Below, piece by piece: positions 8,858 to 17,937 of a stretch of 64,000 nucleotides of DNA. The notes beneath the pieces are model-generated. The model searched no databases and was not told where the DNA came from. It saw only the letters and a list, made by a program, of their open reading frames with translations. The translations under genes were made by a program, and so were the position numbers. Origin of the DNA: an uncultured Clostridium sp. (GTDB lineage Bacteria; Bacillota; Clostridia; Lachnospirales; Lachnospiraceae). Every line of letters starts with the position of its first letter. The first letter of the stretch is position 1. Location: assembly GCA_947178445.1 (NCBI GenBank), contig CAMWYJ010000004.1, positions 57,420 to 121,419 of the forward strand, given 5' to 3'.

Positions 8858-9481
8858 TTAGCATTCTTTCATAAGGGACATATACCGTGATCCAACAAAA
8901 TCCCAGTTGATAAGGTTAAACCAGTTATCTACATAGTCCGGGCGGCGGTTCTGGTATTGTAGATAGTAGGCATGTTCCCATACATCAATACATAAAAGCG
9001 GAGTGACCGTCAGGGAAATCGGTGTATCCTGGTTTGGTGTGGCAATGATCTCTAATTTGCCATTACTTAAAATCAGCCATCCATAGCCAGAACCAAATTG
9101 ATTTATTGCGGCAGCGGTGAGTTCTGCACGGAACTGGTCAATCGAGCCAAAGGCAGAGTTGATAGCAAGTGCCAATTTGTCAGTCGGCAGCTCGCAATCG
9201 GCAGAATTCATGCAGGCAAAATACAGCTCGTGGTTATAGACACCGCCGGCATTATTTTTAATGGCAGTTTTTGCTTCGTTTGGCAATTCATCCGTGTTGA
9301 TCAAAAGCTCATCTAAAGACATATTCTGAAGATTCGGATAATTCTTAAGTATTTCGTTTAGTTTATTAATATAAGTAACATAATGTTTATCATGGTGGAA
9401 ATGCAGGATTTCCTCATTGAGATACGGCTCTAACGCATTATACTCATACGGTAATGGTACTGCTTCAAATGGATACTGCAT
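8858..9481 (-). CDS. sod: Superoxide dismutase (Fe/Mn family)
   Basis: 207 residues, normal for the family. The metal ligands are visible: H29 in HFHHDKH, H84 in GGVYNHELYF, and D166 and H170 in DVWEHAYY. GSGYGWL (130-136) is the conserved active-site strand. It converts superoxide to oxygen and hydrogen peroxide in the cytoplasm. Whether it uses iron or manganese cannot be told from the sequence. AAGGGGG precedes the start. It is a single-gene unit, convergent with hydF, whose product matures an oxygen-sensitive enzyme, so an oxygen-defence role beside it makes sense. Confidence 0.95.
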   Translation of the reverse strand: MQYPFEAVPLPYEYNALEPYLNEEILHFHHDKHYVTYINKLNEILKNYPNLQNMSLDELLINTDELPNEAKTAIKNNAGGVYNHELYFACMNSADCELPTDKLALAINSAFGSIDQFRAELTAAAINQFGSGYGWLILSNGKLEIIATPNQDTPISLTVTPLLCIDVWEHAYYLQYQNRRPDYVDNWFNLINWDFVGSRYMSLMKEC

Positions 9482-9630
9482 AAAATGCCCCCTTCTGGAA
9501 ATTAGTTTTTTATGATAAGATTTTAAATCCCACTATTTACTAATATACACGTTGGGAGAGAATTTATACATGAAAAATGGCGTGGAATCGAGGAGGTATA
9601 CAGGCAGGATATTCTTTTGTTACAAAAAAA

Positions 9631-9659
9631 TTGCAGAAACGTAATAATTTTGTTATAAT
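9631..9659 (+). promoter_or_regulatory. Promoter for the coiled-coil protein gene
   Basis: TTGCAG (9631-9636) and TATAAT (9654-9659) with 17 bp between. It lies 108 bp before ATG 9768. Confidence 0.6.
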
Positions 9660-9767
9660 TATAACCGTTTAAAGCAGATAAGATAAATTGTTCAATTATG
9701 AGAAATTCATACGATAACAAAGTGATATATACAACATGCTGCAAAAGAATTTTGGGAGGAACATACT

Positions 9768-11636
9768 ATGGCAACGATTGCTGAGAAAAGCAGAACCAAA
9801 GAAATTATTGACCGATTGCAGGGAATTTTGAATAATGCTTCACCTGTGCCTTTAGCGGCGGGTAAGGTGACTGTTTATAAGGATGAAATACAGTCTTTAT
9901 TAGATGAATTGGCAATGCAGATGGAGGCAGAGCTTAAGACGTATCATGAGGTGAATGACCGCAGGGGAAAGATTATTAATGAGGCAAAGAAGGAAGCAGA
10001 AAGGATTATTTACCAGGCAGAGCATTCTGCAAGCCGGATGCGTGTGTCAAAGCGGTCTACCAATGTATCACCACTTGATTACGACACACTCAGCGAGGAG
10101 GAAATTGCATCCTTAGGAAATGCCAACGAGATTTATGCGGCCTCCCTCATTTATACAGATGAGATGCTTACGGAGGTATCAAAGGTTATTGAGGATGTAT
10201 ATCATAATATTCGCAATGATTATGAAATTGTTTTGCAGGTGTTAGAAGAAAAAATGAACACAATTATCAGTAATAAGGATGAATTGATGTCAGGTCTGCA
10301 GGAGATGGATACCGAAGACCGCAGCCAGCAGATTTTAGAAATCGGCCAGCTGTTATCCAATGAGTTATATAATGAAAGAATGAAACGGCACATGGCATCC
10401 AATGAGTATGATGATGGAAGTGTCCAGCTGACTTTGGATTTACAGATTGAAAAGGCAGAAGAAAATGCGAGGGCAGCAGAGGCCATTGCAAAGCAGACTG
10501 CAGAAGCACTAGAACAGATGACGGAAGAACGGAATGCGTTAATGGAGACAGTGATGCAGCTGGAGCGTGAGCAGATGATGGCGAAACAGGCAGATCGCAG
10601 GGTTGATGGCAAGGTACAAAAGAATGCGAACACTGTGGCAGACAGGACAGCGGGTACGGAGGATGTAGAATATGAAATTGTCTATGTGACAGAGGATGAA
10701 TTAGAGGACGGCGAAGAATACGAAATCGAATATGTTGATGAGGACGAAGACGTAGAATATGAGATTGTCTATGTGACAGAGGATGAATTAGAGGACGGCG
10801 AGGAGTATGAAATCGAGTATGTTGATGAAGATGATAATCTGATACAGACCTCTGCCACAAAGAAAACCGAGGTGGCAAAGCAGCAGGTACCGGATAAGAA
10901 TGTCACTGTAAAAAGCGGGAACGAAGAGGTTAAAAAAGTTCCGGAAAAGGGAAATGTTTCGATTGAAGCAATCAAGGCAAAAGGCAGTGATGATGCTGTG
11001 ACACAGCGATTGGATACGAAAGAAGTGAAGGAGGCTGTCAAAAACTCTGAGACATTAGGAAAGGATGATGAGGGTATCCCCGTGATTCCACGTTTTAAAA
11101 AATCTGAAAAGATAGCAAGTGCGCCATCTGAACAGATTGCCGGAATGGCAAAAGCGGTTACTACAGAAAAGAAATACAGTGGATTAATTGGACGTGCCGT
11201 GGCAAACAGAGAAAAGGCAGAGGCGGCTGTAACGGTAGAGAATACAGACAGCAAAATGATGGGGAACGGTATTCCTGTTGTAGAAAAGAAAGAACCGGTA
11301 GTGGAAACAGTGGCAAAAAATGAAGAAAAAAAAGCGACTGCCATGAATCAAAAGCAGCCTGGAAATGACAGCCAGAAAAAGGAACCGGGGACGGAGGCTT
11401 CCGTGAACTCCCGTAAAAAACAGCGCAGAGCAAAGCGGAAAAAGGGAAATCTGCAGGAACAAAAGAAGGGCGAACAGCATATTGCAGCATCAGAGAATAA
11501 GAACGATCAGAAACAGAGCAGTCCCTCTGAGCAGGATGTGAAAAAGGATGCTGATATTAAGACGGATGCCAATGGAAACCAGTATGTACAGGCGACAATG
11601 CAGTTTGATGATGATTTTGAAATTATGGAGTTTTAA
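9768..11636 (+). CDS. Large coiled-coil protein with an acidic tandem repeat
   Basis: 622 residues, cytoplasmic, with no signal peptide. Residues 1-290 are helical and heptad-rich, somewhat like DivIVA or septum-associated coiled-coil proteins. Residues 299-356 are two adjacent copies of a 29-residue acidic unit (DVEYEIVYVTEDELEDGEEY and nine more). The rest is a Lys/Glu/Ala-rich disordered tail with a basic patch near 545-560. The last 20 residues are better ordered and acidic. TGGGAGGAAC precedes the ATG. The thioesterase gene follows after 2 bp. Function is unknown; a scaffold role is plausible from composition only. Confidence 0.75.
   Translation: MATIAEKSRTKEIIDRLQGILNNASPVPLAAGKVTVYKDEIQSLLDELAMQMEAELKTYHEVNDRRGKIINEAKKEAERIIYQAEHSASRMRVSKRSTNVSPLDYDTLSEEEIASLGNANEIYAASLIYTDEMLTEVSKVIEDVYHNIRNDYEIVLQVLEEKMNTIISNKDELMSGLQEMDTEDRSQQILEIGQLLSNELYNERMKRHMASNEYDDGSVQLTLDLQIEKAEENARAAEAIAKQTAEALEQMTEERNALMETVMQLEREQMMAKQADRRVDGKVQKNANTVADRTAGTEDVEYEIVYVTEDELEDGEEYEIEYVDEDEDVEYEIVYVTEDELEDGEEYEIEYVDEDDNLIQTSATKKTEVAKQQVPDKNVTVKSGNEEVKKVPEKGNVSIEAIKAKGSDDAVTQRLDTKEVKEAVKNSETLGKDDEGIPVIPRFKKSEKIASAPSEQIAGMAKAVTTEKKYSGLIGRAVANREKAEAAVTVENTDSKMMGNGIPVVEKKEPVVETVAKNEEKKATAMNQKQPGNDSQKKEPGTEASVNSRKKQRRAKRKKGNLQEQKKGEQHIAASENKNDQKQSSPSEQDVKKDADIKTDANGNQYVQATMQFDDDFEIMEF
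10662..10835 (+). repeat. Two tandem copies of an 87-bp unit in the coding sequence
   Basis: Copies at 10662-10748 and 10749-10835 encode 29-residue units that differ at one residue, the last. At the DNA level they differ at only a few bases, mostly third codon positions. This suggests a fairly recent in-frame duplication of an acidic segment. Confidence 0.9.
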
Positions 11637-11638
11637 AA

Positions 11639-12076
11639 ATGGAACAGTATCAAGTATTCAAGCGAAAAGTTAATTATTATGAAACCGATAAAATGCAGGT
11701 GGTACATCATTCCAACTATATCCGTTACTTAGAAGAATGCCGGATGGATCTTTTGAGGCAGCAGCATTTGGAATATGAGAAGATGGAGGCCTTCGGAATT
11801 ATGATTCCGGTGCTAAGTGTGGAATGTAATTATAAAGTACCGGTGCGTTTTGGAGAAAATATTTGCATCGTACCGAAGATAGAAAAATTTCACGGTGTGA
11901 AATTTGATGTGAGTTACCGTATTTATTCGGAAGATTTTTCTGTGCTGCATAATGAAGCGGCAAGCTCTCATTGTTTTGTGGATTTTGACTTTAAACCGGT
12001 ATGGCTGAAAAGAGATTATAAGGAAATCTATGAGAAGATGCAGGAATTAGTTGGGCTGGAGCTTGTTTCCATATAG
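11639..12076 (+). CDS. Acyl-CoA thioesterase, YbgC/FadM (4HBT) family
   Basis: 145 residues, a single hotdog domain. The family motif with the catalytic aspartate is YYETDKMQVVHHSNYIRYLE (13-32), followed by the long helix. These enzymes hydrolyse acyl-CoA or acyl-ACP thioesters in the cytoplasm; the chain length is not predictable. The start lies 2 bp after the coiled-coil gene and its GGAG falls inside that gene's end, so the two are translated from one message. No other lipid genes are nearby. Confidence 0.88.
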   Translation: MEQYQVFKRKVNYYETDKMQVVHHSNYIRYLEECRMDLLRQQHLEYEKMEAFGIMIPVLSVECNYKVPVRFGENICIVPKIEKFHGVKFDVSYRIYSEDFSVLHNEAASSHCFVDFDFKPVWLKRDYKEIYEKMQELVGLELVSI

Positions 12077-12284
12077 ATTTTTAGTAAATATGTTATAAAA
12101 ATACAGCGAAAAATATTTAAAGTGAAGTAAAGGCAGCTGATATCAAAAAATAGAGTTTTGTGCATTTTTAATAAAATATATCAAAAAAAACGACACAAAA
12201 GGGAAAAAAACACTGGATAAATTACGATTTTATTAAAGAAATCACCAAAAATTTAAAAATATATGTGAAATTGCATAAAAAAAC

Positions 12285-12313
12285 TTTTGTTTTTATGGAT
12301 TTAATGTTATAAT
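12285..12313 (+). promoter_or_regulatory. Candidate promoter for glgCD
   Basis: TTTTGT (12285-12290) and TATAAT (12308-12313) with 17 bp between, 31 bp before the glgC start codon. The -35 box is weak; the -10 is perfect. The upstream 200 bp are very AT-rich and could act as an UP element. Confidence 0.5.
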
Positions 12314-12344
12314 GTACCCATATCTTGCATAAAGGGGTGACATT

Positions 12345-13619
12345 ATGATTAAAAAAGAGATGATAGCCATGCTTTTAGCTGGCGGCCAGGGCAGTAGACT
12401 AGGCGTGCTTACCTCAAATCTTGCCAAGCCTGCAGTCGCCTTTGGTGGAAAGTATAAGATTATTGATTTCCCATTAAGTAACTGTATTAATTCCGGAATT
12501 GATACAGTGGGTGTGCTGACACAGTACAGACCGCTCCGTCTGAATCAACATATAGGAATCGGTATTCCTTGGGATTTGGATCGTAGCATTGGAGGTGTCA
12601 CTGTATTACCACCATATGAAAAGAGCGAGAATAGTCAGTGGTATACGGGTACTGCAAATGCGATTTACCAGAATTTAGAGTATATTGATTATTATAATCC
12701 AGAGTATGTGCTCATTTTATCAGGTGATCATATTTATAAGATGGATTATGAGGTGATGCTGGATTACCATAAATCCATGGAGGCTGACATTACACTTGCA
12801 ACCTATGAGGTGCCAATGGAAGAGGCAAGCCGCTTTGGTGTTGTGATTACAGATGGTAATGGTGTGATTCAGGAATTTGAAGAAAAGCCAGAGAAGCCTA
12901 GAAGTAACAAGGCATCTATGGGAATTTATATCTTCAAGTGGAGTGTACTTAAGGCTGCGTTGCAGGAATTAAAGGATGTACCGTCCTGTGATTTTGGTAA
13001 ACATATCATACCGCATTGCCATGAGAAGGGTTCTAAGGTTGTGGCATATGACTTTAAGGGATACTGGAAGGATGTTGGAACTCTTGGTTCATACTGGGAA
13101 GCGAATATGGAACTGGTTGACATTATTCCAGAGTTTAATCTGTATGAAGAATTTTGGAGAATTTATACGAAGAGCGATATTTTGCCGCCACAGTACATTG
13201 ATGAAGCCGGTAAGGTTACGGAAAGTATTGTGGGAGAAGGAACGGAGGTTTATGGAGAGGTAAGCCATTGTGTAATCGGTTCCGGTGTAACAATTGGAAA
13301 GGGTGCAATTGTAAAAGATTCTATCATTATGAATGGAACTGTAATTGGTGAAGGTACGGTGGTTGATAAGGCTATTATTGCTGAGAATGTTGAGGTCGGC
13401 AAGAATGTAGAACTTGGTGTTGGTGAGGAAGCACCAAATGAATACAAGCCACAAATATATTCCTTTGGTTTAGTTACCATTGGCGAGAAATCAACAGTTC
13501 CGGATAATGTTAAGGTTGGTAAGAATACTGCAATTTATGGACCTACTGAGAAGTCAGAATATCCAGATGGATTGTTGAAGAGTGGTTCTAGTTTGATAAA
13601 GGTAGGTGACTTAGCATGA
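12345..13619 (+). CDS. glgC: Glucose-1-phosphate adenylyltransferase, catalytic subunit
   Basis: 424 residues. The N-terminal nucleotidyltransferase domain starts with [14 protein letters not shown], followed by the substrate region [16 protein letters not shown] and the catalytic-site aspartate in [10 protein letters not shown]. The C-terminal third is a left-handed beta-helix of hexapeptide repeats (about 290-400). It makes ADP-glucose from ATP and glucose-1-phosphate, the committed step of glycogen synthesis. AAAGGGGTG lies before the ATG. It overlaps glgD by 4 bp (ATGA), so the subunits are translated together. Confidence 0.97.
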   Translation: MIKKEMIAMLLAGGQGSRLGVLTSNLAKPAVAFGGKYKIIDFPLSNCINSGIDTVGVLTQYRPLRLNQHIGIGIPWDLDRSIGGVTVLPPYEKSENSQWYTGTANAIYQNLEYIDYYNPEYVLILSGDHIYKMDYEVMLDYHKSMEADITLATYEVPMEEASRFGVVITDGNGVIQEFEEKPEKPRSNKASMGIYIFKWSVLKAALQELKDVPSCDFGKHIIPHCHEKGSKVVAYDFKGYWKDVGTLGSYWEANMELVDIIPEFNLYEEFWRIYTKSDILPPQYIDEAGKVTESIVGEGTEVYGEVSHCVIGSGVTIGKGAIVKDSIIMNGTVIGEGTVVDKAIIAENVEVGKNVELGVGEEAPNEYKPQIYSFGLVTIGEKSTVPDNVKVGKNTAIYGPTEKSEYPDGLLKSGSSLIKVGDLA

Positions 13620-14740
13620 GAGCAATTGGAATTATATTAGCAGGTGGTAACAGCAATAGAATGGGTGAGTTGTCTGCAAAGAGAGCAGTTGCAGCAATGC
13701 CGGTTATGGGAAGCTACCGAGCAATCGATTTTTCGCTTAGTAATATGACAAATTCCCACATTCAGAAAGTCGCTGTATTTACACAGTACAATTCACGTTC
13801 GCTGAATGAACATTTGAATTCTTCAAAATGGTGGGATTTTGGTAGAAAGCAGGGTGGTCTTTATGTATTTACACCAACGATTACTTCTACCAACAGTTAT
13901 TGGTATCAGGGTACAGCAGATGCCCTTTATCAGAATATCAATTTCTTAAAGGAGAGTCATGAACCGTATGTAGTAATTGCCAGTGGTGATGGTATTTACA
14001 AGTTAGATTACAATAAAGTATTAGAAGAGCATATTAAGAGGGGAGCGGATATCACAATCGTATGTAAGGATATCAATCCGGATGAAGATGATGTAAGCCG
14101 CTTTGGTGTTGTAAAATACAATGAGGATATGCAGGTTGTAGATTTTGAGGAGAAGCCTTTGGTGGCTCAGACGACTACCGCTTCTATTGGCGTATATGTG
14201 ATCAGAAGAAGACAGTTGATTGAACTTCTTGAGGCATGTGCAAAGGAAGGAAGAACAGATTTTGTAAAGGATATTCTGATTCGTTATAAGAACGTTAAGA
14301 AGATTTATGCATACAAGATGGATAGCTATTGGAGAAATATTGGAACGATTGATTCTTATTATAAGACCAATATGGATTTCCTGAACAAGGACATTCGGGA
14401 CTATTTCTTTAGACAGTATCCAGATGTATATTCAAAGGTTGATGACCTGCCGCCTGCAAAATACAATGGTGATGCGGTGGTTAACAACAGCCTGATTGCC
14501 AGTGGATGTATTGTCAATGGTACGGTTGAGAACTCAATCATTTTCAAAAAGGTATATGTTGGTAATAATTGTGTGATTCGCAATTCTATTATCCTGAACG
14601 ATGTTCATATTGGAGACAATTCGGTTATTGAGAATTGTATTGTGGAGAGTCGGGATACATTACGGGCAAACACAATCCATGCGGCAGATCCGGGGCAGAT
14701 TAAGGTGGTTGTGGAAAAGAATTTCCGTTACGCATTATAA
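13616..14740 (+). CDS. glgD: Glucose-1-phosphate adenylyltransferase-like subunit GlgD
   Basis: 374 residues, shorter than GlgC. It keeps the fold ([20 protein letters not shown] at the N-terminus, hexapeptide beta-helix at about 285-350) but changes the phosphate loop: GlgC has GGQGSRLG and this protein has GGNSNRMG. In Firmicutes, GlgD is a poorly active or inactive partner that raises the activity of GlgC in a mixed complex. The 4-bp overlap with glgC supports complex formation. glgA, glgB and glgP are not in the window; the GH13 enzyme at 57 kb is the only other alpha-glucan gene. Confidence 0.95.
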   Translation: MRAIGIILAGGNSNRMGELSAKRAVAAMPVMGSYRAIDFSLSNMTNSHIQKVAVFTQYNSRSLNEHLNSSKWWDFGRKQGGLYVFTPTITSTNSYWYQGTADALYQNINFLKESHEPYVVIASGDGIYKLDYNKVLEEHIKRGADITIVCKDINPDEDDVSRFGVVKYNEDMQVVDFEEKPLVAQTTTASIGVYVIRRRQLIELLEACAKEGRTDFVKDILIRYKNVKKIYAYKMDSYWRNIGTIDSYYKTNMDFLNKDIRDYFFRQYPDVYSKVDDLPPAKYNGDAVVNNSLIASGCIVNGTVENSIIFKKVYVGNNCVIRNSIILNDVHIGDNSVIENCIVESRDTLRANTIHAADPGQIKVVVEKNFRYAL

Positions 14741-14873
14741 GTCCTTTTCTGGAGAACAAAAGAAAGTTGTTAATATAGGGGTATCTTAACAGCTTGATAT
14801 ATTGGGATAGGAATGAGAAATCATTTCTTTGTGGATAACAGCAGATATGCTGCTATAAAAAGGGGTATTTAAT

Positions 14874-15152
14874 ATGGAGATAACAGATATCAGACTAAAA
14901 AAGGTTACAAAAGAGGGAAAGATGAAGGCAATTGTTTCAATTACTTTGGATAATGAATTTGCAGTTCATGATATTAAGGTAATTGAGGGAGAAAAAGGTT
15001 TGTTCATCGCAATGCCAAGCCGCAAAGCTGCAGATGGGGATTACAGAGATATTGCACATCCAATTAATCAGGATGCAAGACAACGTATCCAATCCTTAAT
15101 TCTTGCAGAATATGAACGAGTGTCAGAGGCTGATGAGGAACCGGTTATGTAA
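14874..15152 (+). CDS. spoVG: Septation and sporulation regulator SpoVG
   Basis: 92 residues, full length. [11 protein letters not shown] at the N-terminus and the block [20 protein letters not shown] are diagnostic. SpoVG is a small nucleic-acid-binding regulator needed for spore cortex formation in Bacillus and for surface and virulence traits elsewhere. AAAAAGGGG precedes the ATG. It marks the start of the conserved spoVG-to-ftsH neighbourhood. An AGGAAT element near 14808 resembles a sigma-H -35 box, but the matching -10 is not at the usual distance. Confidence 0.97.
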   Translation: MEITDIRLKKVTKEGKMKAIVSITLDNEFAVHDIKVIEGEKGLFIAMPSRKAADGDYRDIAHPINQDARQRIQSLILAEYERVSEADEEPVM

Positions 15153-15167
15153 ATGGGCAATATTTAG

Positions 15168-15199
15168 AATGGGGCTGCCATGCTAGTGACAGTCCCATT
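15168..15199 (+). terminator. Candidate terminator after spoVG
   Basis: AATGGGGCTG (15168-15177) pairs with CAGTCCCATT (15190-15199), one wobble, 12-base loop. A T-rich but interrupted stretch follows. It begins 15 bp after the spoVG stop codon. Confidence 0.5.
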
Positions 15200-15279
15200 G
15201 TTGCATTGTTGCAAAGTAGTGCGTTCGTTTGTCTGCAGTATTTGACGGCGGCTGCGATATTTGAAGGAAGGGTGTTTCA

Positions 15280-16320
15280 ATGAAAAGATTAAAAGAATAT
15301 TGTATGGTTTGGGTTCTGGTTTTTGTTGTTTTATTGGGTGGTAAAGTAAAGGCAGAGGAACTAACTCAGATAAAAGACTCAAAGGCACAGGAAATACTTA
15401 TAAAGATGCAGGAAGAGATGAAGCAGATAAAGGTATTACAGACAGAGCTTTTGATTGATGGAGAGACAATGATGGTGCTAACAGTGGATAGCAATACGGG
15501 AGTTTCTTATGTAAATCTCTATGGTTCCGAGATATGGGTTGACCAGAAGGCAAAAATTGCCTATATGAAAGAGAATGGGAAATATTATTTTATGCCGAGT
15601 GAAAGTAGTGCCAGTAGTGCAGAAGATACGGCAGATGAATTAATGGATGTGGACAGTCTGGTTGATATGACGTATGAAGGGATTGTTACATATAAAAACC
15701 AGGAGTGTTACAAGTTAAGAAATGTTCAGAGTGTAGAAGGGGAAGAGATTTCCGTTGATTATTATATTGATATGCAGTACCGGTTAGTTGCCAGGGTGAT
15801 ACAAAGTGAAGCAAGTAGTTTGGAAGTTGTTTGGAACTATCCAGAAAGCTATTCCGTTCCGGAGGAAGTAAAGAAAAATGCACAGCTAATTGCAGGTTAC
15901 AGAACAAAAAAGTCAAAAATTACTTATGTCTCTAAATTTGTAAAAGGGGAAACTGTCTTCTATGCAGATTCTGCAAAGAGTGCAAAAGGTTCTGTTAAGA
16001 TTCCGGATAGCATTAAAGTGTGTGGTAAGTCATATAAAGTATATGGAATCAGCAATGGAGCATTTAAAGGTAATAAGAAAATCAATTCTGTTACGATTGG
16101 AAAAAATGTTGTCAAGATTGGGAAACAGGCATTTTACAAATGCAGCAAATTAAAAAATGTAAGAATCAATTCCAAGAGTTTGAATTCTGTCGGTTCCAAG
16201 GCTTTCTATGGAAATGCCAAAAAACTGAAAGTAAAGGTTCCAAAGGCAAAACTTTCAAAATACAAAAAAATGATCCGGAAGTCAAAAACATCTTCGAATA
16301 TTACAGTGACAAAGTTTTAG
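15280..16320 (+). CDS. Secreted protein with C-terminal leucine-rich (BspA-type) repeats
   Basis: 346 residues. A signal peptide (1-25, ending VKA) is followed by an outer-membrane-lipoprotein-carrier-like beta domain (about 40-205). The last third has short BspA-type repeats (ISNGAFKGNKKINSVTIG, QAFYKCSKLKNVRI, KAFYGNAKKLKVKV) that are rich in lysine and form a basic tail. It is probably exported and bound to the cell surface or wall. AAGGGTG precedes the start. It sits between spoVG and the GlmU-like gene, where Bacillus has nothing, so it is a lineage-specific insertion. Function is not known. Confidence 0.75.
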   Translation: MKRLKEYCMVWVLVFVVLLGGKVKAEELTQIKDSKAQEILIKMQEEMKQIKVLQTELLIDGETMMVLTVDSNTGVSYVNLYGSEIWVDQKAKIAYMKENGKYYFMPSESSASSAEDTADELMDVDSLVDMTYEGIVTYKNQECYKLRNVQSVEGEEISVDYYIDMQYRLVARVIQSEASSLEVVWNYPESYSVPEEVKKNAQLIAGYRTKKSKITYVSKFVKGETVFYADSAKSAKGSVKIPDSIKVCGKSYKVYGISNGAFKGNKKINSVTIGKNVVKIGKQAFYKCSKLKNVRINSKSLNSVGSKAFYGNAKKLKVKVPKAKLSKYKKMIRKSKTSSNITVTKF

Positions 16321-16362
16321 CAGAAAAATATATATTAATAAAATGATAATGGAGATTTAATT

Positions 16363-17106
16363 ATGGAGAGATTGAAGGCAGTTATTTTAGCAGCAGGAAA
16401 GGGTACGAGAATGAAGTCGGAGCTGCCGAAGGTAATTCATGAGGCACTCGGAAAGCCCATGGTGGAATATTCGATTAGCGCAGCAATGGAAGCAGGAGCA
16501 AAGGAGTCTGATATCTGTCTGGTCGTAGGACATAAGGCGGAGCTGGTAAAGGAAACCGTAAAGGAGAATGTCACCTTTGTTTTGCAGGAGGAACAATTGG
16601 GAACTGGACATGCCGTGAAATGTGCACAGGACTTTATAGGAAAAGATGGGCTTACGATGGTACTTTGTGGTGACACACCGCTAATCACTGGTAAAACCTT
16701 GAAAAAATTGGTAGATGCTCATGTGAAGGAAGGAAATGCGATTACGGTGCTGACTGCGATTGCAGAGGATCCAACGGGATATGGAAGAATCATTAAGGAT
16801 AGCTGGGGTAAGTTTGTAAAAATTGTGGAGCAGAAGGATGCAACACTAGAGGAACAACGCGTGCAGGAGATTAATTCAGGTATGTACATCTTTAATTCAG
16901 ATATTTTGACAACGGCATTATCTAAGCTTAACAATGATAATGCCCAGGGTGAATATTATCTGACAGATACAATTGAGATTGTAAAAGGCGAAGGGCTTGG
17001 TGTGGTTGCTACGATGGTGGTTGATGATATGGAAGAGATTAAGGGTGTGAATTCACCGGAGCAGCTGGCAGAGGCAGAAGGGATTTTAAGGCAGCATTCG
17101 TTTTAG
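16363..17106 (+). CDS. GlmU-like N-acetylglucosamine-1-phosphate uridylyltransferase domain protein
   Basis: 247 residues. The nucleotidyltransferase motifs of GlmU are present: LAAGKGTRMKSELPKVIH, EEQLGTGHAVKCA, LCGDTPL, GYGRI and EINSGMYIF. The second half of GlmU, the beta-helix acetyltransferase (about 200 residues), is absent; the gene ends cleanly with a stop and a terminator. It should form UDP-GlcNAc from GlcNAc-1-phosphate, but acetylation of glucosamine-1-phosphate must come from elsewhere. It sits between spoVG and pth, the position of full-length glmU in Bacillus. A different sugar substrate is possible. Confidence 0.85.
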   Translation: MERLKAVILAAGKGTRMKSELPKVIHEALGKPMVEYSISAAMEAGAKESDICLVVGHKAELVKETVKENVTFVLQEEQLGTGHAVKCAQDFIGKDGLTMVLCGDTPLITGKTLKKLVDAHVKEGNAITVLTAIAEDPTGYGRIIKDSWGKFVKIVEQKDATLEEQRVQEINSGMYIFNSDILTTALSKLNNDNAQGEYYLTDTIEIVKGEGLGVVATMVVDDMEEIKGVNSPEQLAEAEGILRQHSF

Positions 17107-17160
17107 TTGACGGTGAACTTTATCTATGATATATTAGCTACATCAAAATAATAAGAAGAG

Positions 17161-17187
17161 GGAAACATCGGCTGGTGTTTCCTTTTT
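17161..17187 (+). terminator. Rho-independent terminator after the GlmU-like gene
   Basis: Nine-pair stem: GGAAACATC (17161-17169) with GGTGTTTCC (17174-17182), loop GGCT, then TTTTT at 17183-17187. Confidence 0.87.
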
Positions 17188-17265
17188 CTGCATGGTAGGA
17201 AGCTTTGAGATGAGTCTATGTGGAAGAATTGGTTTAGAAAAAAAGAACAGAACAGGGACGAGGTC

Positions 17266-17829
17266 ATGAAATTAATTGTAGGACTTGGCAACCCAACTCA
17301 GCAGTATGTCGGTACAAGGCATAATGTGGGGTTTGAGGTCATAGATAAGCTGGCGGACAAATATAATATTGGTGTAGATACTCTAAAACATAAAGGCGCA
17401 TACGGTAAGGGGAAAATAGAAGGCGAGGGCGTGATTTTATTAAAGCCTATGACTTTTATGAACTTAAGCGGCGAGAGCGTAAGTGCGGTTGCAAATTATT
17501 TTAAGATTGTACCTGAGGATATAATTGTTATCTATGATGACATTAATTTAGATGTGGGAAGGTTGCGTATCCGTGAAAAGGGAAGCGCAGGTGGGCATAA
17601 TGGAATTAAGAATATGATTACCCATCTTGGAACAGATTGTTTTCCAAGAATCCGCGTGGGAGTGGGAATGAAACCTCCGAAAATGGATCTGGCAGATTAT
17701 GTACTATCGCACTTTACAGAGGATGAACGCCCTTTGATGGAACAGGGATATGACAGAGCCTGTGAGGCAGCAGTACTTATGGTAAGGGACGAGATCAAAA
17801 AAGCAATGAATGATTATAATGGTAGATAG
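17266..17829 (+). CDS. pth: Peptidyl-tRNA hydrolase
   Basis: 187 residues from ATG 17266. Motifs: MKLIVGLGNP, the active-site His in GTRHNVGFEVID, LLKPMTFMNLSG, and IYDDINLDVGRLRIR followed by GSAGGHNG. It frees tRNA from stalled peptidyl-tRNAs. An in-frame ATG at 17218 would add 16 residues (a basic extension); I prefer 17266 because family members begin MKLIVGLGNP and GAGG lies just upstream, but the longer form cannot be excluded. The next gene is mfd, as in Bacillus. Confidence 0.95.
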   Translation: MKLIVGLGNPTQQYVGTRHNVGFEVIDKLADKYNIGVDTLKHKGAYGKGKIEGEGVILLKPMTFMNLSGESVSAVANYFKIVPEDIIVIYDDINLDVGRLRIREKGSAGGHNGIKNMITHLGTDCFPRIRVGVGMKPPKMDLADYVLSHFTEDERPLMEQGYDRACEAAVLMVRDEIKKAMNDYNGR

Positions 17830-17843
17830 AAATATATTAGGTA

Positions 17844-17904
17844 ATTGCGAAACGCTGTTTTCTAACATTCACAGTCAGGTTTTGGTAATAAAGTGTTTCG
17901 CAAT
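17844..17904 (+). repeat. 13-bp inverted repeat between pth and mfd
   Basis: ATTGCGAAACGCT (17844-17856) pairs with AGTGTTTCGCAAT (17892-17904) with one G-T pair and a 35-base loop. No T-run follows directly. It ends 33 bp before mfd. It could be a leader structure, an RNase site or a decayed mobile repeat. Confidence 0.5.
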
Positions 17905-17937
17905 CATTTAGTAAAAAGATAATTAAGAGGTAACAGG

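Noticed and set aside
10220..11490. Several long reverse-strand frames under the coiled-coil gene
   Set aside because: They mirror the repetitive acidic and lysine-rich coding sequence and have no ribosome site or recognisable motif.
14808..14840. Sigma-H-like promoter before spoVG
   Set aside because: AGGAAT is present but the GGATAA that might be the -10 box is about 3 bp too far away.
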